Source: Collinsella sp. OM04-5 (GTDB taxonomy: Bacteria; Actinomycetota; Coriobacteriia; Coriobacteriales; Coriobacteriaceae). Taken from it: a stretch of DNA of 64,000 bases. The notes beneath the pieces were generated by a model. That model saw nothing but the letters and a program-made list of their open reading frames with translations, did no database searches and was not told where the DNA came from. Every line of letters starts with the position of its first letter. Positions within the stretch are counted from its first letter, which is position 1. Positions 50,716-60,089 of the stretch are shown here, in pieces. The stretch is from the NCBI RefSeq assembly GCF_003439125.1, contig NZ_QSUU01000013.1, positions 19,359 to 83,358 on the forward strand, in the 5' to 3' direction. Both the position numbers and the translations under genes were made by a program.

Positions 50716-51306
50716 ATGGAACAGACAATGCGGCGCCAAGAGCAGCTGCCCGGTGCTTTTAACGGCGCCATCACCAACAGCCAGCGCGGTCGCGTCCGCT
50801 GGTATCTGGTCCACACCCCCAAAGGTAAAGAACGCGAGACCTGCGAAAAGGTCCGTCGCATTATCCCGCACGAGCTAATGCAGGACGCTTTTGTGATGCA
50901 AAAGGAGTTCTGGTTTAAGCGGGACGGCGCCTGGTCGCTCCAAACCAAACCCATGTACAAGGAATACTTCTTCGTCGCCACGCGCGATGCCGCCCTGCTC
51001 GATAAGGCTTTGGCCCAGTTGAGCTTTGGCTGCCGTATTGCCGGCAGCAGGGAGCGGGCCTATGCACCCATGCCGGACGATGCGCAGGACTGGTACCGCA
51101 GCGTGCTCGACGACGACGGCGTGGTGCGCAACAGCGTAGCCCGCATAGAAGACGGCGTGCTGCATATAGAGCAAGGGCCCTTGGTGGGGCAAGAGGCCCG
51201 TGTAAAGAAGATCGACCGTCATAAGCGCTGGTGCCTGGTAGACGTGGGCGAAGGCGACTCCGCTTTTAGGGAGCTGCTTCCGCTGGACGTGCCCAGTAAG
51301 ACGTAA
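50716..51306 (+). CDS. NusG-paralogue antiterminator (LoaP/UpxY-like)
   Basis: A 196-residue NusG-family protein. The NGN domain runs RVRWYLVHTPKGKERETCEKVRRIIP ... KPMYKEYFFVAT; the C-terminal KOW motif is GPLVGQEARVKKIDRHKRWCLVDV. Specialised NusG paralogues at the head of polysaccharide or antibiotic operons (LoaP, UpxY, RfaH) bind RNA polymerase and suppress termination across long operons; the position here, first in a 12-kb cluster, supports that. ATG 50716 follows GAGGGGGGG; earlier in-frame codons are less likely. Confidence 0.85.
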   Translation: MEQTMRRQEQLPGAFNGAITNSQRGRVRWYLVHTPKGKERETCEKVRRIIPHELMQDAFVMQKEFWFKRDGAWSLQTKPMYKEYFFVATRDAALLDKALAQLSFGCRIAGSRERAYAPMPDDAQDWYRSVLDDDGVVRNSVARIEDGVLHIEQGPLVGQEARVKKIDRHKRWCLVDVGEGDSAFRELLPLDVPSKT

Positions 51307-51348
51307 GGGACGTTGCACCGGCAATTCGTTCGCATTTTGAATTCATCG

Positions 51349-52092
51349 ATGGGGGGGGGGATCCCTGGAATCAGGGACGTGGATTTGAACTTGACTAGCA
51401 AAGAGATGACTGAAAGCAGTGCTTCCATGGGGGAGTCACTGGTTATTCAGAAGATACAACCGAGTGGCACGCTGGCTTACCGTTTTTTGAAGAGGCTGTT
51501 TGATTTTGTTTTCAGCCTTTGCGTGAGCGTGGTGCTGGTAATTCCAGTGGCCATTGTTTGCGCGTTAATTTCACTTGAGTCTCCCGGAAATCCGCTGTAC
51601 GCACAGGAGCGCGTCGGCAAGAGCGGCAAGACTATCAAGATCCTTAAGCTTCGCAGCATGGTCGCCGACGCTGGCGATGTACAGAAGTATCTGAGCTCTG
51701 AGCAGCTACATCAGTGGGAAGTCGAGCGCAAGGTCGATGACGATCCTCGCATTACTAAAGTCGGCCAGTTTATCCGCAAGTGCTCGATTGACGAGATGCC
51801 GCAGTTCCTGAACGTGCTGAACGGCGACCTTTCCGTCATCGGTCCGCGTCCCATAACAAGAGACGAACTTGAACAGCATTTTTCCGATGAGGAAAAGGCT
51901 GAGCTGCTTTCTGTCCAGCCCGGCATTACGGGCCTGTGGCAGGCGACTGACCGCAATGCCGCGACGTTCGAGAGCGGTCTGCGACAAAAGATTGAACTCC
52001 GCTACGTGCGCAATCGCTGTTTCCGCATGGACTGGAAATGCTTTACCGGCACTTTTGGTGCCATGTTCGGCAAGAAGAGGACGGGGCGTTAG
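51349..52092 (+). CDS. Undecaprenyl-phosphate sugar-1-phosphate transferase (exopolysaccharide initiation)
   Basis: Up to 247 residues from ATG 51349. Other possible starts are TTG 51385 (AGGGA 7 bases upstream) and ATG 51406. A transmembrane helix FDFVFSLCVSVVLVIPVAIVCALI is followed by NPLYAQERVGKSGKTIKILKLRSM, DDDPRITKVGQFIRKCSIDEMPQFLNVLNGDLSVIGPRP and QPGITGLWQ, the signature of the bacterial sugar transferase (WcaJ/PglC C-terminal) family. It attaches the first sugar phosphate to undecaprenyl phosphate at the inner membrane face. If the start is at 51349, the G10 tract makes expression phase-variable; if downstream, it affects only spacing. Confidence 0.85.
   Translation: MGGGIPGIRDVDLNLTSKEMTESSASMGESLVIQKIQPSGTLAYRFLKRLFDFVFSLCVSVVLVIPVAIVCALISLESPGNPLYAQERVGKSGKTIKILKLRSMVADAGDVQKYLSSEQLHQWEVERKVDDDPRITKVGQFIRKCSIDEMPQFLNVLNGDLSVIGPRPITRDELEQHFSDEEKAELLSVQPGITGLWQATDRNAATFESGLRQKIELRYVRNRCFRMDWKCFTGTFGAMFGKKRTGR
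51351..51360 (+). repeat. G10 homopolymer near the sugar transferase start
   Basis: Ten consecutive G directly after AT of an in-frame ATG (51349). Such tracts slip during replication and can change reading frame or the spacing of a ribosome site. Confidence 0.95.
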
Positions 52093-52926
52093 ATGACCAC
52101 TTCAGTTGCCACGACCGCTTATAGCGTATTAATGAGTATTTACAAAAAAGAAAACCCTACGTTTCTACGTCAGGCCCTCGACAGTATGCTCGCCCAGACC
52201 GTGCCTCCGACCGAGATTGTGATGGTTAAGGACGGACCCTTGACTGCTGAACTCGAGTCGGTACTTTCCGAATATTACTCGCAGCGGCCCGATCTGTTCA
52301 AATTTGTTTCCTACAGTGAGAACCATGGACTAGGATATGCTCTTCATAAGGGCGTACTCTCCTGTTCTAATGAAATCGTTGCGCGTATGGACACCGATGA
52401 TGTGGCGCGTCCTGATCGTATGGAGAAGCAGCTTGCCGCTATTGAAAGTGGGCTCGATATGGTCGGTAGCGATGTCGTCGAGTTTATTGGCTCTCCTGAG
52501 ACGCCAATCGCTTCAACGAATTTGCCCAAGGGACTGGACAATATTCTCGCTTGTTCCAAACGTCGAAATCCTTTCCGGCACCCACCTATGACGTTTAAAA
52601 AATCTAAGGTGCTGGAGGCTGGGAATTACAGCTCTGAATATCTTTATTTCGAAGATTGGGATTTATTTAACAGGATGCTAGCCAGTGGCTGCCGCGCAGA
52701 TAATCTACCTGAACCACTTGTGGCGATGCGCGTGAGTTCCGATTTTTATGCTCGCAGAGGCGGCCCTTCGTATCTACCGCATATCTGGAAATTCAAGTTT
52801 GCTCAATTGCGTACTGGCTGGTTTAGCCCTGTTGATTTTGTTGCCTCATTTGTTCCGCATGCCGTTGTTTGTGTCATGCCTAACGGACTTCGTTCGTTTG
52901 TTTATAAGAAATTACTCAGAAAGTAG
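52093..52926 (+). CDS. Family 2 glycosyltransferase
   Basis: A 277-residue GT-A fold enzyme. YSVLMSIYKKENPTFLRQALDSMLAQTVPPTEIVMVKDGP is the nucleotide-sugar binding start, and VARMDTDDVARPDRMEKQ carries the DxD-type motif. It starts at the base after the sugar transferase stop. Adds a sugar to the lipid-linked repeat unit; the donor is unknown. Codon use is more AT-rich than in the housekeeping genes. Confidence 0.88.
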   Translation: MTTSVATTAYSVLMSIYKKENPTFLRQALDSMLAQTVPPTEIVMVKDGPLTAELESVLSEYYSQRPDLFKFVSYSENHGLGYALHKGVLSCSNEIVARMDTDDVARPDRMEKQLAAIESGLDMVGSDVVEFIGSPETPIASTNLPKGLDNILACSKRRNPFRHPPMTFKKSKVLEAGNYSSEYLYFEDWDLFNRMLASGCRADNLPEPLVAMRVSSDFYARRGGPSYLPHIWKFKFAQLRTGWFSPVDFVASFVPHAVVCVMPNGLRSFVYKKLLRK

Positions 52927-52934
52927 GTTTGTGC

Positions 52935-54062
52935 ATGTCTCGAAAAGTCGGAGTTATAACACTCCATAACTCGCCGAACTATGGCTCCTGCCTGCAGACC
53001 TATGCAACTCAGGTTGTTTTGGCTCGTGTGGGAGCAGATGCCGAAATAATTGATTACTACCGTAAGGATGCGATTCCCGAAAACGAAGTGGATCGTGCCC
53101 TTAACGGCCAGCTCGTAAAGAAGATGCCTATGTTTAAGGTTCCTGGCGTCAAGCAGATTGCAAAAATACCGGTTTCTCGTATGGTTGCAAGGAGACGCGC
53201 CCCCCTTGATGAGTTTAGACATTCCAAGCTTGCGCTGACTGAGCGTTCGTACTATTCCGCAGATGAGTTGGACGCGAATCCTCCGGTAGCAGATATTTAC
53301 TGCACTGGTAGCGATCAGGTTTGGAATAGCATTTGGAATAACGGTTTTGACCGTGCTTTCTATCTCTCCTTTGCTCCCGAGGGGAAAAAGAAGATTGCCT
53401 ATGCTGCGAGTATCGGCAAGGCCACGCTCGAGGATTGGGAAGCTGAGCCGATGAGAAAGGCTCTCTCCTCTTACTCTTGTATCTCTGTACGCGAGCAAGA
53501 GGCGGCTGACCTTCTTGATTCTATCGGTGTCCATGGGGCTATGCCCGTTATCGATCCCACGCTCATGTTGAATCGTGATGATTGGGAAGCAATTGCAGAT
53601 GGTTGGATTTCTCCGGAACCCTATGTTCTGGTCTATCAGCTCAACCGTAATGCCGAGTTCGATTCTTATGTACAAAGGGTCGCCAAGAAGACTGGTCTCA
53701 AGGTTATGCGAATTGCATACGGTGTGCATGAGAAGCGTTCTGGCGAGAATGCTGTTATCTGTCCTTCCGTGGGAAGGTTCCTTTCTCTGTTCCTTGGGGC
53801 CGAAATTGTCATTACGGACTCGTTCCATGGAACTGCCTATTCCGTAAATCTTGGAAAGAAGTTTGTCGCCATCAGCCCTGGTCGTTTTAACGGAAGAATT
53901 TCAAACCTATTAAATATGACTAATCTTGACAATCATTTGTTGGATGACTTTGGAAATCTGACTATTTCTGAACTTGATTACGACTCCAATTCGGTTCAGG
54001 CACAGCTTAATCTCAAACGAAATGAAGCCTTTTCTTTTATTGAAAAAGCCTTGGATATTTAG
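52935..54062 (+). CDS. Polysaccharide pyruvyl transferase family protein (first copy)
   Basis: A 375-residue protein starting MSRKVGVITLHNSPNYGSCLQTYATQ. Family motifs are the NYGSxLQ start, DIYCTGSDQVWNSIWN near residue 115, SYSCISVREQEAADLL and VITDSFHGTAYSVNL near 295. Members add a ketal-linked pyruvate from phosphoenolpyruvate to a sugar. ATG 52935 with TAGG upstream. The paralogue at 60,089 is about the same size, so the repeat unit may carry two pyruvates or one copy has another acceptor. Confidence 0.87.
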   Translation: MSRKVGVITLHNSPNYGSCLQTYATQVVLARVGADAEIIDYYRKDAIPENEVDRALNGQLVKKMPMFKVPGVKQIAKIPVSRMVARRRAPLDEFRHSKLALTERSYYSADELDANPPVADIYCTGSDQVWNSIWNNGFDRAFYLSFAPEGKKKIAYAASIGKATLEDWEAEPMRKALSSYSCISVREQEAADLLDSIGVHGAMPVIDPTLMLNRDDWEAIADGWISPEPYVLVYQLNRNAEFDSYVQRVAKKTGLKVMRIAYGVHEKRSGENAVICPSVGRFLSLFLGAEIVITDSFHGTAYSVNLGKKFVAISPGRFNGRISNLLNMTNLDNHLLDDFGNLTISELDYDSNSVQAQLNLKRNEAFSFIEKALDI

Positions 54063-54067
54063 GAAAT

Positions 54068-55099
54068 ATGATGGGAAATATTTCGGTTTCTGCTTTAAAG
54101 GATCATTTGCCTGATCCTGTCATGGGGGTTGCGAGGGCCATTTTTAATGGCTATCCAAGTTTGCTCGCCGCTTCAATGCGGCAGGCGGCACGGTTCGGGA
54201 AGTCTTATTCTCGAAACAAGATCAAATATGCAGAGCAAGCAGAAGCTCATATAATTTATTGTACCCATCAGCTTGAAAAAGGGTTGAGCCACGAGGACTT
54301 TCGTGCTGGATTTGGAGTGAAGGTCCTCGCCGAACTCTCTCGCTACATGCATGTCTTTGAAGATATGGGTGGAAGTACGGATAGCCTGGCCTATCAATCC
54401 GCCTTGGGTGCGCTAATCGAATATCGTGACAGACATGAGAATAGTTCTGAATATACGCATATGTTTATGCAAGCAATTGGCGACCAACTGTTTTCTAAAC
54501 TGGATTCAAAGCCTTTATATCCCGGTGGAAGCTGCAAAATCGCTCATGATTTTGCTGTGGCAGGCATTATTCCAGGTTCTGTTGACGAGCTATTAAGTAA
54601 CCGTCATTCTGTTAGAGAGTATTCTGATACACCCGTTTCGTTGACAAAGGTCATTAATGCTATCGAGACGGCCACCAAAGCTCCGTCTGCATGCAATCGA
54701 CAACCAACAAGAGTTCGGATTATCAATAACCAGGAACTCATCCATGAGACATTAGGAATTACAAGTGGATTCAGAGGCTACGCGATGCCTCCAATGCTCG
54801 TCGTGTTGACGGTTGATAATCGGGTTTACTTTGGACCGCAAGAACGTAACGAGGGCTTTGTTGATGGCGGCATTTTTGCAATGGCGTTATTGCTGGCACT
54901 TGAAGAGCAGGGTTTGGCTTCTTGTCCGCTCAATACAATGCTAAGACGAGGTCCTGAAAAAGCGATTCGCGGTCTATTGAAACTACCCTATTGGGAGGAA
55001 TTGGTCATGCTGATTTCCATAGGGAATTATTCAAAGAATGCCCAATCATGCGTTTCTGCTCGTTTTCATGCCGACGCAATTGTTACGGTGGTTGACTAG
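54068..55099 (+). CDS. Nitroreductase-like flavoprotein in the polysaccharide cluster
   Basis: A 343-residue protein. Residues 1-165 are a helical region without a family I recognise (AEAHIIYCTHQLEKGLSHEDFRAGFG). The C-terminal half is a nitroreductase fold: LLSNRHSVREYSDTPVSLTKVINAIETATKAPSACNRQPTRV binds FMN, and FVDGGIFAMALLLALEEQGLASCPLN is the second signature. Proteins of this architecture occur in polysaccharide clusters near pyruvyl transferases and FrhB-like proteins; the reaction is unknown. Confidence 0.82.
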   Translation: MMGNISVSALKDHLPDPVMGVARAIFNGYPSLLAASMRQAARFGKSYSRNKIKYAEQAEAHIIYCTHQLEKGLSHEDFRAGFGVKVLAELSRYMHVFEDMGGSTDSLAYQSALGALIEYRDRHENSSEYTHMFMQAIGDQLFSKLDSKPLYPGGSCKIAHDFAVAGIIPGSVDELLSNRHSVREYSDTPVSLTKVINAIETATKAPSACNRQPTRVRIINNQELIHETLGITSGFRGYAMPPMLVVLTVDNRVYFGPQERNEGFVDGGIFAMALLLALEEQGLASCPLNTMLRRGPEKAIRGLLKLPYWEELVMLISIGNYSKNAQSCVSARFHADAIVTVVD

Positions 55100-55100
55100 C

Positions 55101-56240
55101 TTGATTACCTCATCTCCAATTCATGTTCTCCAAGTGGTTCCCTCATTAAGTCGTTCTGCCGGTGTTTCTCAATTTGTTCATAACATGTCTTTGGGCATTG
55201 ATGAGCATCGAGTTGTATTTGATTATCTACACCATGCAACATTGAATGGTAAACCCTTGCGTGACTGCACTTATGATCAGGAGCTTATTGCGCACGGTTC
55301 TCGTGTCTATACGGTGTCTTTCGCTTCTGCGGGGCTTGGCCAGTTCATTAAAGAAGTCGAAGAGTTTTTCGTTAAGCATGGACGCGAGTACGATATCGTG
55401 CATTGTCATATGCCCAACTCGGCTTTTTGCGTTCTCAGGGAGGCTAAGCGTGCCGGTATCGAACATCGTGTCCTGCATAGTCATCTGAATAGTTCATCTG
55501 ACAACGTTCTTCATCGTGTTCGAAATGCTCCGTTGATTGCGTGGGGCAAAAGGTATGCAACTGATGGGGTGGCGTGCTCTGATGAAGCTGGTAAATACCT
55601 GTTTGGAAACAAGCCGTTTACTGTAATGAAAAATGGAATCGTACTCAGCAATTTTGCATATGACGATAGATCAAATGCTTCATTGCGTGCTGAGTTCTGC
55701 ATTGGCAATAGTGACCCCGTTATTGGAAGTGTCGGTCGTTTTGTTAAGCAAAAGAACTTTGAGTTCGGCGTCAGGGTTTTTGCCGAGCTGAAGCGTTGTT
55801 TGCCATCTGCAAAGTGGGTGATTTTGGGGACTGGTGACGGCACAGGTAGAGTCAGGGCCCTCGCGGATGAACTCGGCGTAGGGGATTCCATCATCATGCC
55901 GGGTGTACGCGTTGATGTCGCTCGTTTCTACTCGCTGTTCGATGCTTTCTTTATGCCTTCGCTGTACGAGGGGCTTCCTGTCTCTGCTGTTGAGGCGCAG
56001 GCTTCAGGGCTTCGGTGCGTATTTTCGACTGGCGTTCCTGAGGAAAGCGATATTACGGGCAGTGGCAGGTTCGTTGGACTTGATAGGCCTTCTGCTGAAT
56101 GGGTATCCGCTCTTGTCGACACTCTTGCCCAGGGGCGTGATGACCGGGCGGCTAATAAATTGGCTTTGGCTGGGTACTCTGCAGAAACCAATGCAGAAAA
56201 TTTAATGGAGTTTTACGAGGGGCTTCTGTGCGGATTATGA
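55101..56240 (+). CDS. Family 4 (group 1) glycosyltransferase
   Basis: A GT-B enzyme of about 379 residues. PIHVLQVVPSLSRSAGVSQFVHNM is the donor-domain start; GSVGRFVKQKNFEFGVRVFAEL and FMPSLYEGLPVSAVEAQASGLRCVFS (E-x7-E region) are the GT4 signature. Homologues begin just before VLQVVPSL, so TTG 55101 (GGTGG upstream) is the likely start; ATG 55068, inside the preceding gene, is an alternative. AT-rich, part of the same operon. Confidence 0.86.
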   Translation: MITSSPIHVLQVVPSLSRSAGVSQFVHNMSLGIDEHRVVFDYLHHATLNGKPLRDCTYDQELIAHGSRVYTVSFASAGLGQFIKEVEEFFVKHGREYDIVHCHMPNSAFCVLREAKRAGIEHRVLHSHLNSSSDNVLHRVRNAPLIAWGKRYATDGVACSDEAGKYLFGNKPFTVMKNGIVLSNFAYDDRSNASLRAEFCIGNSDPVIGSVGRFVKQKNFEFGVRVFAELKRCLPSAKWVILGTGDGTGRVRALADELGVGDSIIMPGVRVDVARFYSLFDAFFMPSLYEGLPVSAVEAQASGLRCVFSTGVPEESDITGSGRFVGLDRPSAEWVSALVDTLAQGRDDRAANKLALAGYSAETNAENLMEFYEGLLCGL

Positions 56241-56453
56241 CCTAGCTTATCAAATCTTCTTTTGAAGTATCGCTAATAGTGCTCGACCCTGGGCGCTAAT
56301 TGCGTTAACTATTCGAGCAGTTGATTTACGGTGATTTCTCGCTCCTATTTAACAATCGCTCAATCGCGCGACATCGTGATGTTTCTGCGTTTGTTGCCAG
56401 CTGTTTGTGTCTGCACGTCATTTTCTCTGTTGGATTATTGAACGGAGCTCTAT
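56241..56453. other. AT-rich gap within the polysaccharide cluster
   Basis: 213 bases with no ORF, repeat or clear terminator. It may hold an internal promoter for the 56,454 gene onwards. Confidence 0.5.
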
Positions 56454-57404
56454 ATGGATTCTAGGCCCTTAATTAGTGTTGTTGTCCCAGTTTATAACGT
56501 TGTTGAATATCTCGAAGAATGCGTTAGCAGCCTAACGAACCAATCATTTGGAGACATTGAAATCATTCTTGTCGATGATGGGTCAACCGATGGCTCTTCT
56601 ACGATGTGTGATGACCTTGAAAAATCCGATGAGAGAATTCGAGTCATTCATAAGGAAAACGGCGGTCTTTCTGATGCCCGTAACACGGGCATTCGATTCG
56701 CGACAGGCGAGTACTTGTCGTTCATTGATAGCGATGATTGGCTGAGTTTGAATGCATTTGCATGTTGTGTTCCTTATTTGAATGATTCTGACATCGTCGT
56801 GTTTGGAATTGTGAAAGAGATCGGTGGCGTGGTCGTTAAAGAACTCAAGCCGAGAACTACCGCTTCTCTTTCAAATGCTCAAGCATTAGAGCAGTTGAAT
56901 TGCTTTGGAGGTATAGATGTTAGTGCGTGCAATAAAATATATAGGAAAACCCTCTTTAACGATATTGTCTATCCAGTGGGCAAGTATTGTGAAGACTGCT
57001 ATACAACCTTTCGCATTATTGATTTAGCTAGTTCCATAGTTACATTGCCACATTCCTTTTATCACTATCGCATGAGAGATGGAAGCATCACTCATGCTGT
57101 GCCTTTTCATGAGGAATTTATTGAGGCAGCTCTAGTTCAACTTGATTACTTTAAACGTCATCATCCAGAGCTTGTTGATGTTGCTTTTGGCTACTGTGGT
57201 TTTGCATATCTTACTAAGTTGAATTGTCTAATTAAATATGATGCTGATTGCAATGAAATTAAAAAAGTGTGTTCAGAATTAAGAAAATTCAATTCATCCA
57301 TTCAGCATTGCAAGTCCATTCCAACGATCAAAAGGCTGCAGTTCGCCATCGCTTCGATGTTTCCAAGTGCTTATTCGTTTGTATTTCGGAGGAAAGCGAA
57401 GTGA
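56454..57404 (+). CDS. Family 2 glycosyltransferase
   Basis: A 316-residue GT-A enzyme. LISVVVPVYNVVEYLEECVSSLTNQSFGDIEIILVDDGSTDGS is the classic start, KENGGLSDARNTGIRFATGEYLSFIDSDDWL holds the DxD-type motif. GAACGGAG lies before ATG 56454. Its stop overlaps the next start (GTGA). Confidence 0.92.
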   Translation: MDSRPLISVVVPVYNVVEYLEECVSSLTNQSFGDIEIILVDDGSTDGSSTMCDDLEKSDERIRVIHKENGGLSDARNTGIRFATGEYLSFIDSDDWLSLNAFACCVPYLNDSDIVVFGIVKEIGGVVVKELKPRTTASLSNAQALEQLNCFGGIDVSACNKIYRKTLFNDIVYPVGKYCEDCYTTFRIIDLASSIVTLPHSFYHYRMRDGSITHAVPFHEEFIEAALVQLDYFKRHHPELVDVAFGYCGFAYLTKLNCLIKYDADCNEIKKVCSELRKFNSSIQHCKSIPTIKRLQFAIASMFPSAYSFVFRRKAK

Positions 57405-58636
57405 GTTTTCTAAATCGTAAATTAACGTTAGAGCCCGTGATTGCCGTCATTGTATTCCATGCGTGCATCCTCAGGGTTGTGTATATCGCTAACTATAATT
57501 CGTACGCGTTAGCAATGTGTCTTCCTGTTATCGCGTATCTATTGATTAACTATCGATCAATTCCCAATCGATTCTTTAGATTTAACTTGTTCGTAGTGGG
57601 TATGTGCTGCTTGATGCTGTTCTCTTCGTTGGTTAACTCTGGTTATAACTTTCGTGGTGCATTTTTGTTCGCATTAAAGGTGCTACTTCTGTTTTTATTT
57701 TTAGAATGTCAGTGCTCAAAGAACCGTCTCTTTGAGACGGCCCTGATTTTTTGCGCACTCTCTTATTTTTATTTGATTTTAGTGTACCTATCTGTCTGCC
57801 AAGACAGCCTGATTGCTTATAAAAACGGCCTAAATTATCTTGTTGGATCGAAGTTTTCTGTCAGCTATTTATCGATTTTTGCATGCGGAATGCTCATGTT
57901 TATTTGCCGACAAGAGTGTTTAAGCATGAGCTTCCTTTCCAAGCTAATAATGCCTGCTGGATTCGCGTTCTCCCTCTTTATGACTAGCTTTGTTCACTGC
58001 AATACTGGTTCAATCGGATTGACGCTGTTTGGATTGTTTTGCTGCCTCAGGGCTTCAATTTCCAGGATTGTCTACAAGCCTTCAGTGGTTCTTACTGTCG
58101 CGTTGGTTTCAGCGCTTTCGCTTCTTCTATTTTCGGAAATTATTACTTCGAATGAAGCAGTTCGATCTTTTATTACCGACGCACTTAATAGGGACCCTTC
58201 TTTAAGCGGACGCACGTTGGTCTATAGTCGTGTTCTTCGATATGTTAGAGGGGGTTTCTTATTCGGCTACGGCTACAATTCCGTTTACGCTTTATTGGGC
58301 CAGTCTATTGCGATTAGTTCTGATTGGTTTGCCGCTGATGCGCAGGATGCATTACTCGAATATCTGCTGTATTTTGGCATTGTGGGCCTATTGTTTCTTC
58401 TGGCATTGATTGCCTTAGTATTTTCGTCAGCCAAGCGATCGTCTGATTCGTGCCGCTATGGGAGCTTTCCTTTTGTAATAGCGATTTATGTATTTTTGAT
58501 ACTCGGATCTGCTGAAATAACAATTAATATGTATTTTTTTGCATTTCTTGCCTTCCTAAATTCGCTAACAGTCGATAACGAACGTGATGGAAATCCGGGT
58601 GAAGTAAATGGAGGTGGAATTCTTTATGGCATTTAA
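57401..58636 (+). CDS. Polysaccharide polymerase, Wzy-like membrane protein
   Basis: A 411-residue protein with about 10-11 hydrophobic segments and no strong family signature, as usual for Wzy. A long periplasmic loop (FITDALNRDPSLSGRTLVYSRVLRYVRGG, then GYGYNSVYALLGQS) with the GRxxLY and GxG patterns supports an O-antigen polymerase/ligase type fold. Start GTG 57401 has GGAGG at 57389-57393 and overlaps the upstream stop. Predicted to join the repeat units outside the membrane. Confidence 0.75.
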   Translation: MSFLNRKLTLEPVIAVIVFHACILRVVYIANYNSYALAMCLPVIAYLLINYRSIPNRFFRFNLFVVGMCCLMLFSSLVNSGYNFRGAFLFALKVLLLFLFLECQCSKNRLFETALIFCALSYFYLILVYLSVCQDSLIAYKNGLNYLVGSKFSVSYLSIFACGMLMFICRQECLSMSFLSKLIMPAGFAFSLFMTSFVHCNTGSIGLTLFGLFCCLRASISRIVYKPSVVLTVALVSALSLLLFSEIITSNEAVRSFITDALNRDPSLSGRTLVYSRVLRYVRGGFLFGYGYNSVYALLGQSIAISSDWFAADAQDALLEYLLYFGIVGLLFLLALIALVFSSAKRSSDSCRYGSFPFVIAIYVFLILGSAEITINMYFFAFLAFLNSLTVDNERDGNPGEVNGGGILYGI

Positions 58637-60089
58637 TGGATGTATTGGTTTTAAGCAAATAGACCAATTCCGTAAGTCATATTCAACCCTTTCAAAGGCT
58701 AAACGCGCAACTTTTTGGATTACTTTCTGCAGCTTTCTGCAGAAAGGTATTTCCTTCATAACGTTACCTATCTTTACACGCCTTCTGTCTGTTGCTGACT
58801 ATGGCACTGTCAGCATTTATTCGGGCTGGGAGTCCGTTGCGACGTATCTTGTAACGTTCGGCGTTACATACGGTGGTTTTAATAATGCAATGATCAAGTT
58901 TCGTGATGATAAGGAGGGCTATACCTCATCTCTGCTTGGTCTTATTTTGGTCATTGGTTTGATTTGGCTGCTTGTTTGTGTCACATTTTCAACATCAGTT
59001 GTAAACTTGGTTGGCTTGCCAGTCTATCTGATTGCTTTCCTTTTTATCGAAGTTATTTCGAGATCAGTTTATGACATCTGGGTATCTCGAATGAAATTTG
59101 ATTACGAGTACAGGAAGATGGTCAAAGCTTCTCTTTTAATGGGGTTGTTATGTCCGATTGCTGCTGTCTCACTGCTTATTCTGGTGCCTAACAAAGTTGT
59201 GGGGCGTATCGGCGGCTTTATTCTTGTTGAGCTATTGTATGCAGTAGTACTTGGAATTTCGCTTCTTAAAAAAGGCAAAGTCTTCTTTAACAAGGCTTAT
59301 TGGAAATTCACGCTCATCTTCAATATTCCGCTACTTCCGCATTATTTATCACAAGTGGTATTAAGCGCTTCTGATCGGATGATGATTGGACAAATGTGCA
59401 GCGCGGGGGATGCGGGTATCTACAGCATTGCTTACTCAGCAGGAATGTTGATGACCATATTTACTAACTCTCTGATTGCAACCGTGGTTCCCTGGCTATA
59501 TCGCAGATTGAATGAAAGCGATTTTAAACGGATCTCTTCGATGAGTTACAAGCTGCTGTTGATTATTGCTGCGGTTATCTTAGGAATCGATATTCTGGCT
59601 CCTGATATTGTCACCATTTTGGCCCCAAAAGAGTACTCTGATGCCATGGGTCTAGTCCCAGTTATTGCTGCAAGTGTCTTCTTTATGTTTATTTACAGTT
59701 ATTGCTCAAATATTGAGTTCTTTTATGAACAAACCAGGCTTGCAACGATTGCCTCTGTCTCTGCGGCTGGTCTAAATCTAATTTTGAATTATCTATTGAT
59801 ACCGGTATTTGGATATCGTGCTGCCGGATACACAACGTTGATTTGCTACATTTCTTTGGCACTATTCCATTATTTCTTTGCGCAGAGAGTAGTGAAAAAG
59901 AATAACGACACATGTGTTTTTAACGGAGTTCAGATTTGGTCGATCGCCGCTATCTTTTGCGTCTCATCACTTCTGATTTCTTATTTTTACCACTTGGCGT
60001 TTCTGAGATATGCAGTGGTTCTGGCGCTTCTGATAATCGCTGTTAAATATCGTGATCTCATCTTGGTAAGGTTGAAGGAGTTTTTCTGA
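58626..60089 (+). CDS. Wzx-type oligosaccharide flippase
   Basis: A 487-residue membrane protein with about 12-14 hydrophobic segments of the MOP/PST family: FWITFCSFLQKGISFITLPIFTRLLSVADYGTVSIYSGWES at the start and LLPHYLSQVVLSASDRMMIGQMCSAGDAGIYSIAYSAGML near residue 235. ATG 58626 is set by GGAGGTGG at 58610-58617. Overlaps the Wzy-like gene by 11 bases. Moves lipid-linked units across the membrane. Confidence 0.9.
   Translation: MAFNGCIGFKQIDQFRKSYSTLSKAKRATFWITFCSFLQKGISFITLPIFTRLLSVADYGTVSIYSGWESVATYLVTFGVTYGGFNNAMIKFRDDKEGYTSSLLGLILVIGLIWLLVCVTFSTSVVNLVGLPVYLIAFLFIEVISRSVYDIWVSRMKFDYEYRKMVKASLLMGLLCPIAAVSLLILVPNKVVGRIGGFILVELLYAVVLGISLLKKGKVFFNKAYWKFTLIFNIPLLPHYLSQVVLSASDRMMIGQMCSAGDAGIYSIAYSAGMLMTIFTNSLIATVVPWLYRRLNESDFKRISSMSYKLLLIIAAVILGIDILAPDIVTILAPKEYSDAMGLVPVIAASVFFMFIYSYCSNIEFFYEQTRLATIASVSAAGLNLILNYLLIPVFGYRAAGYTTLICYISLALFHYFFAQRVVKKNNDTCVFNGVQIWSIAAIFCVSSLLISYFYHLAFLRYAVVLALLIIAVKYRDLILVRLKEFF

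Noticed and set aside
51313..51348. Start of the sugar transferase at 51313
   Set aside because: No ribosome site and no similarity in the extra residues; later starts are better supported.
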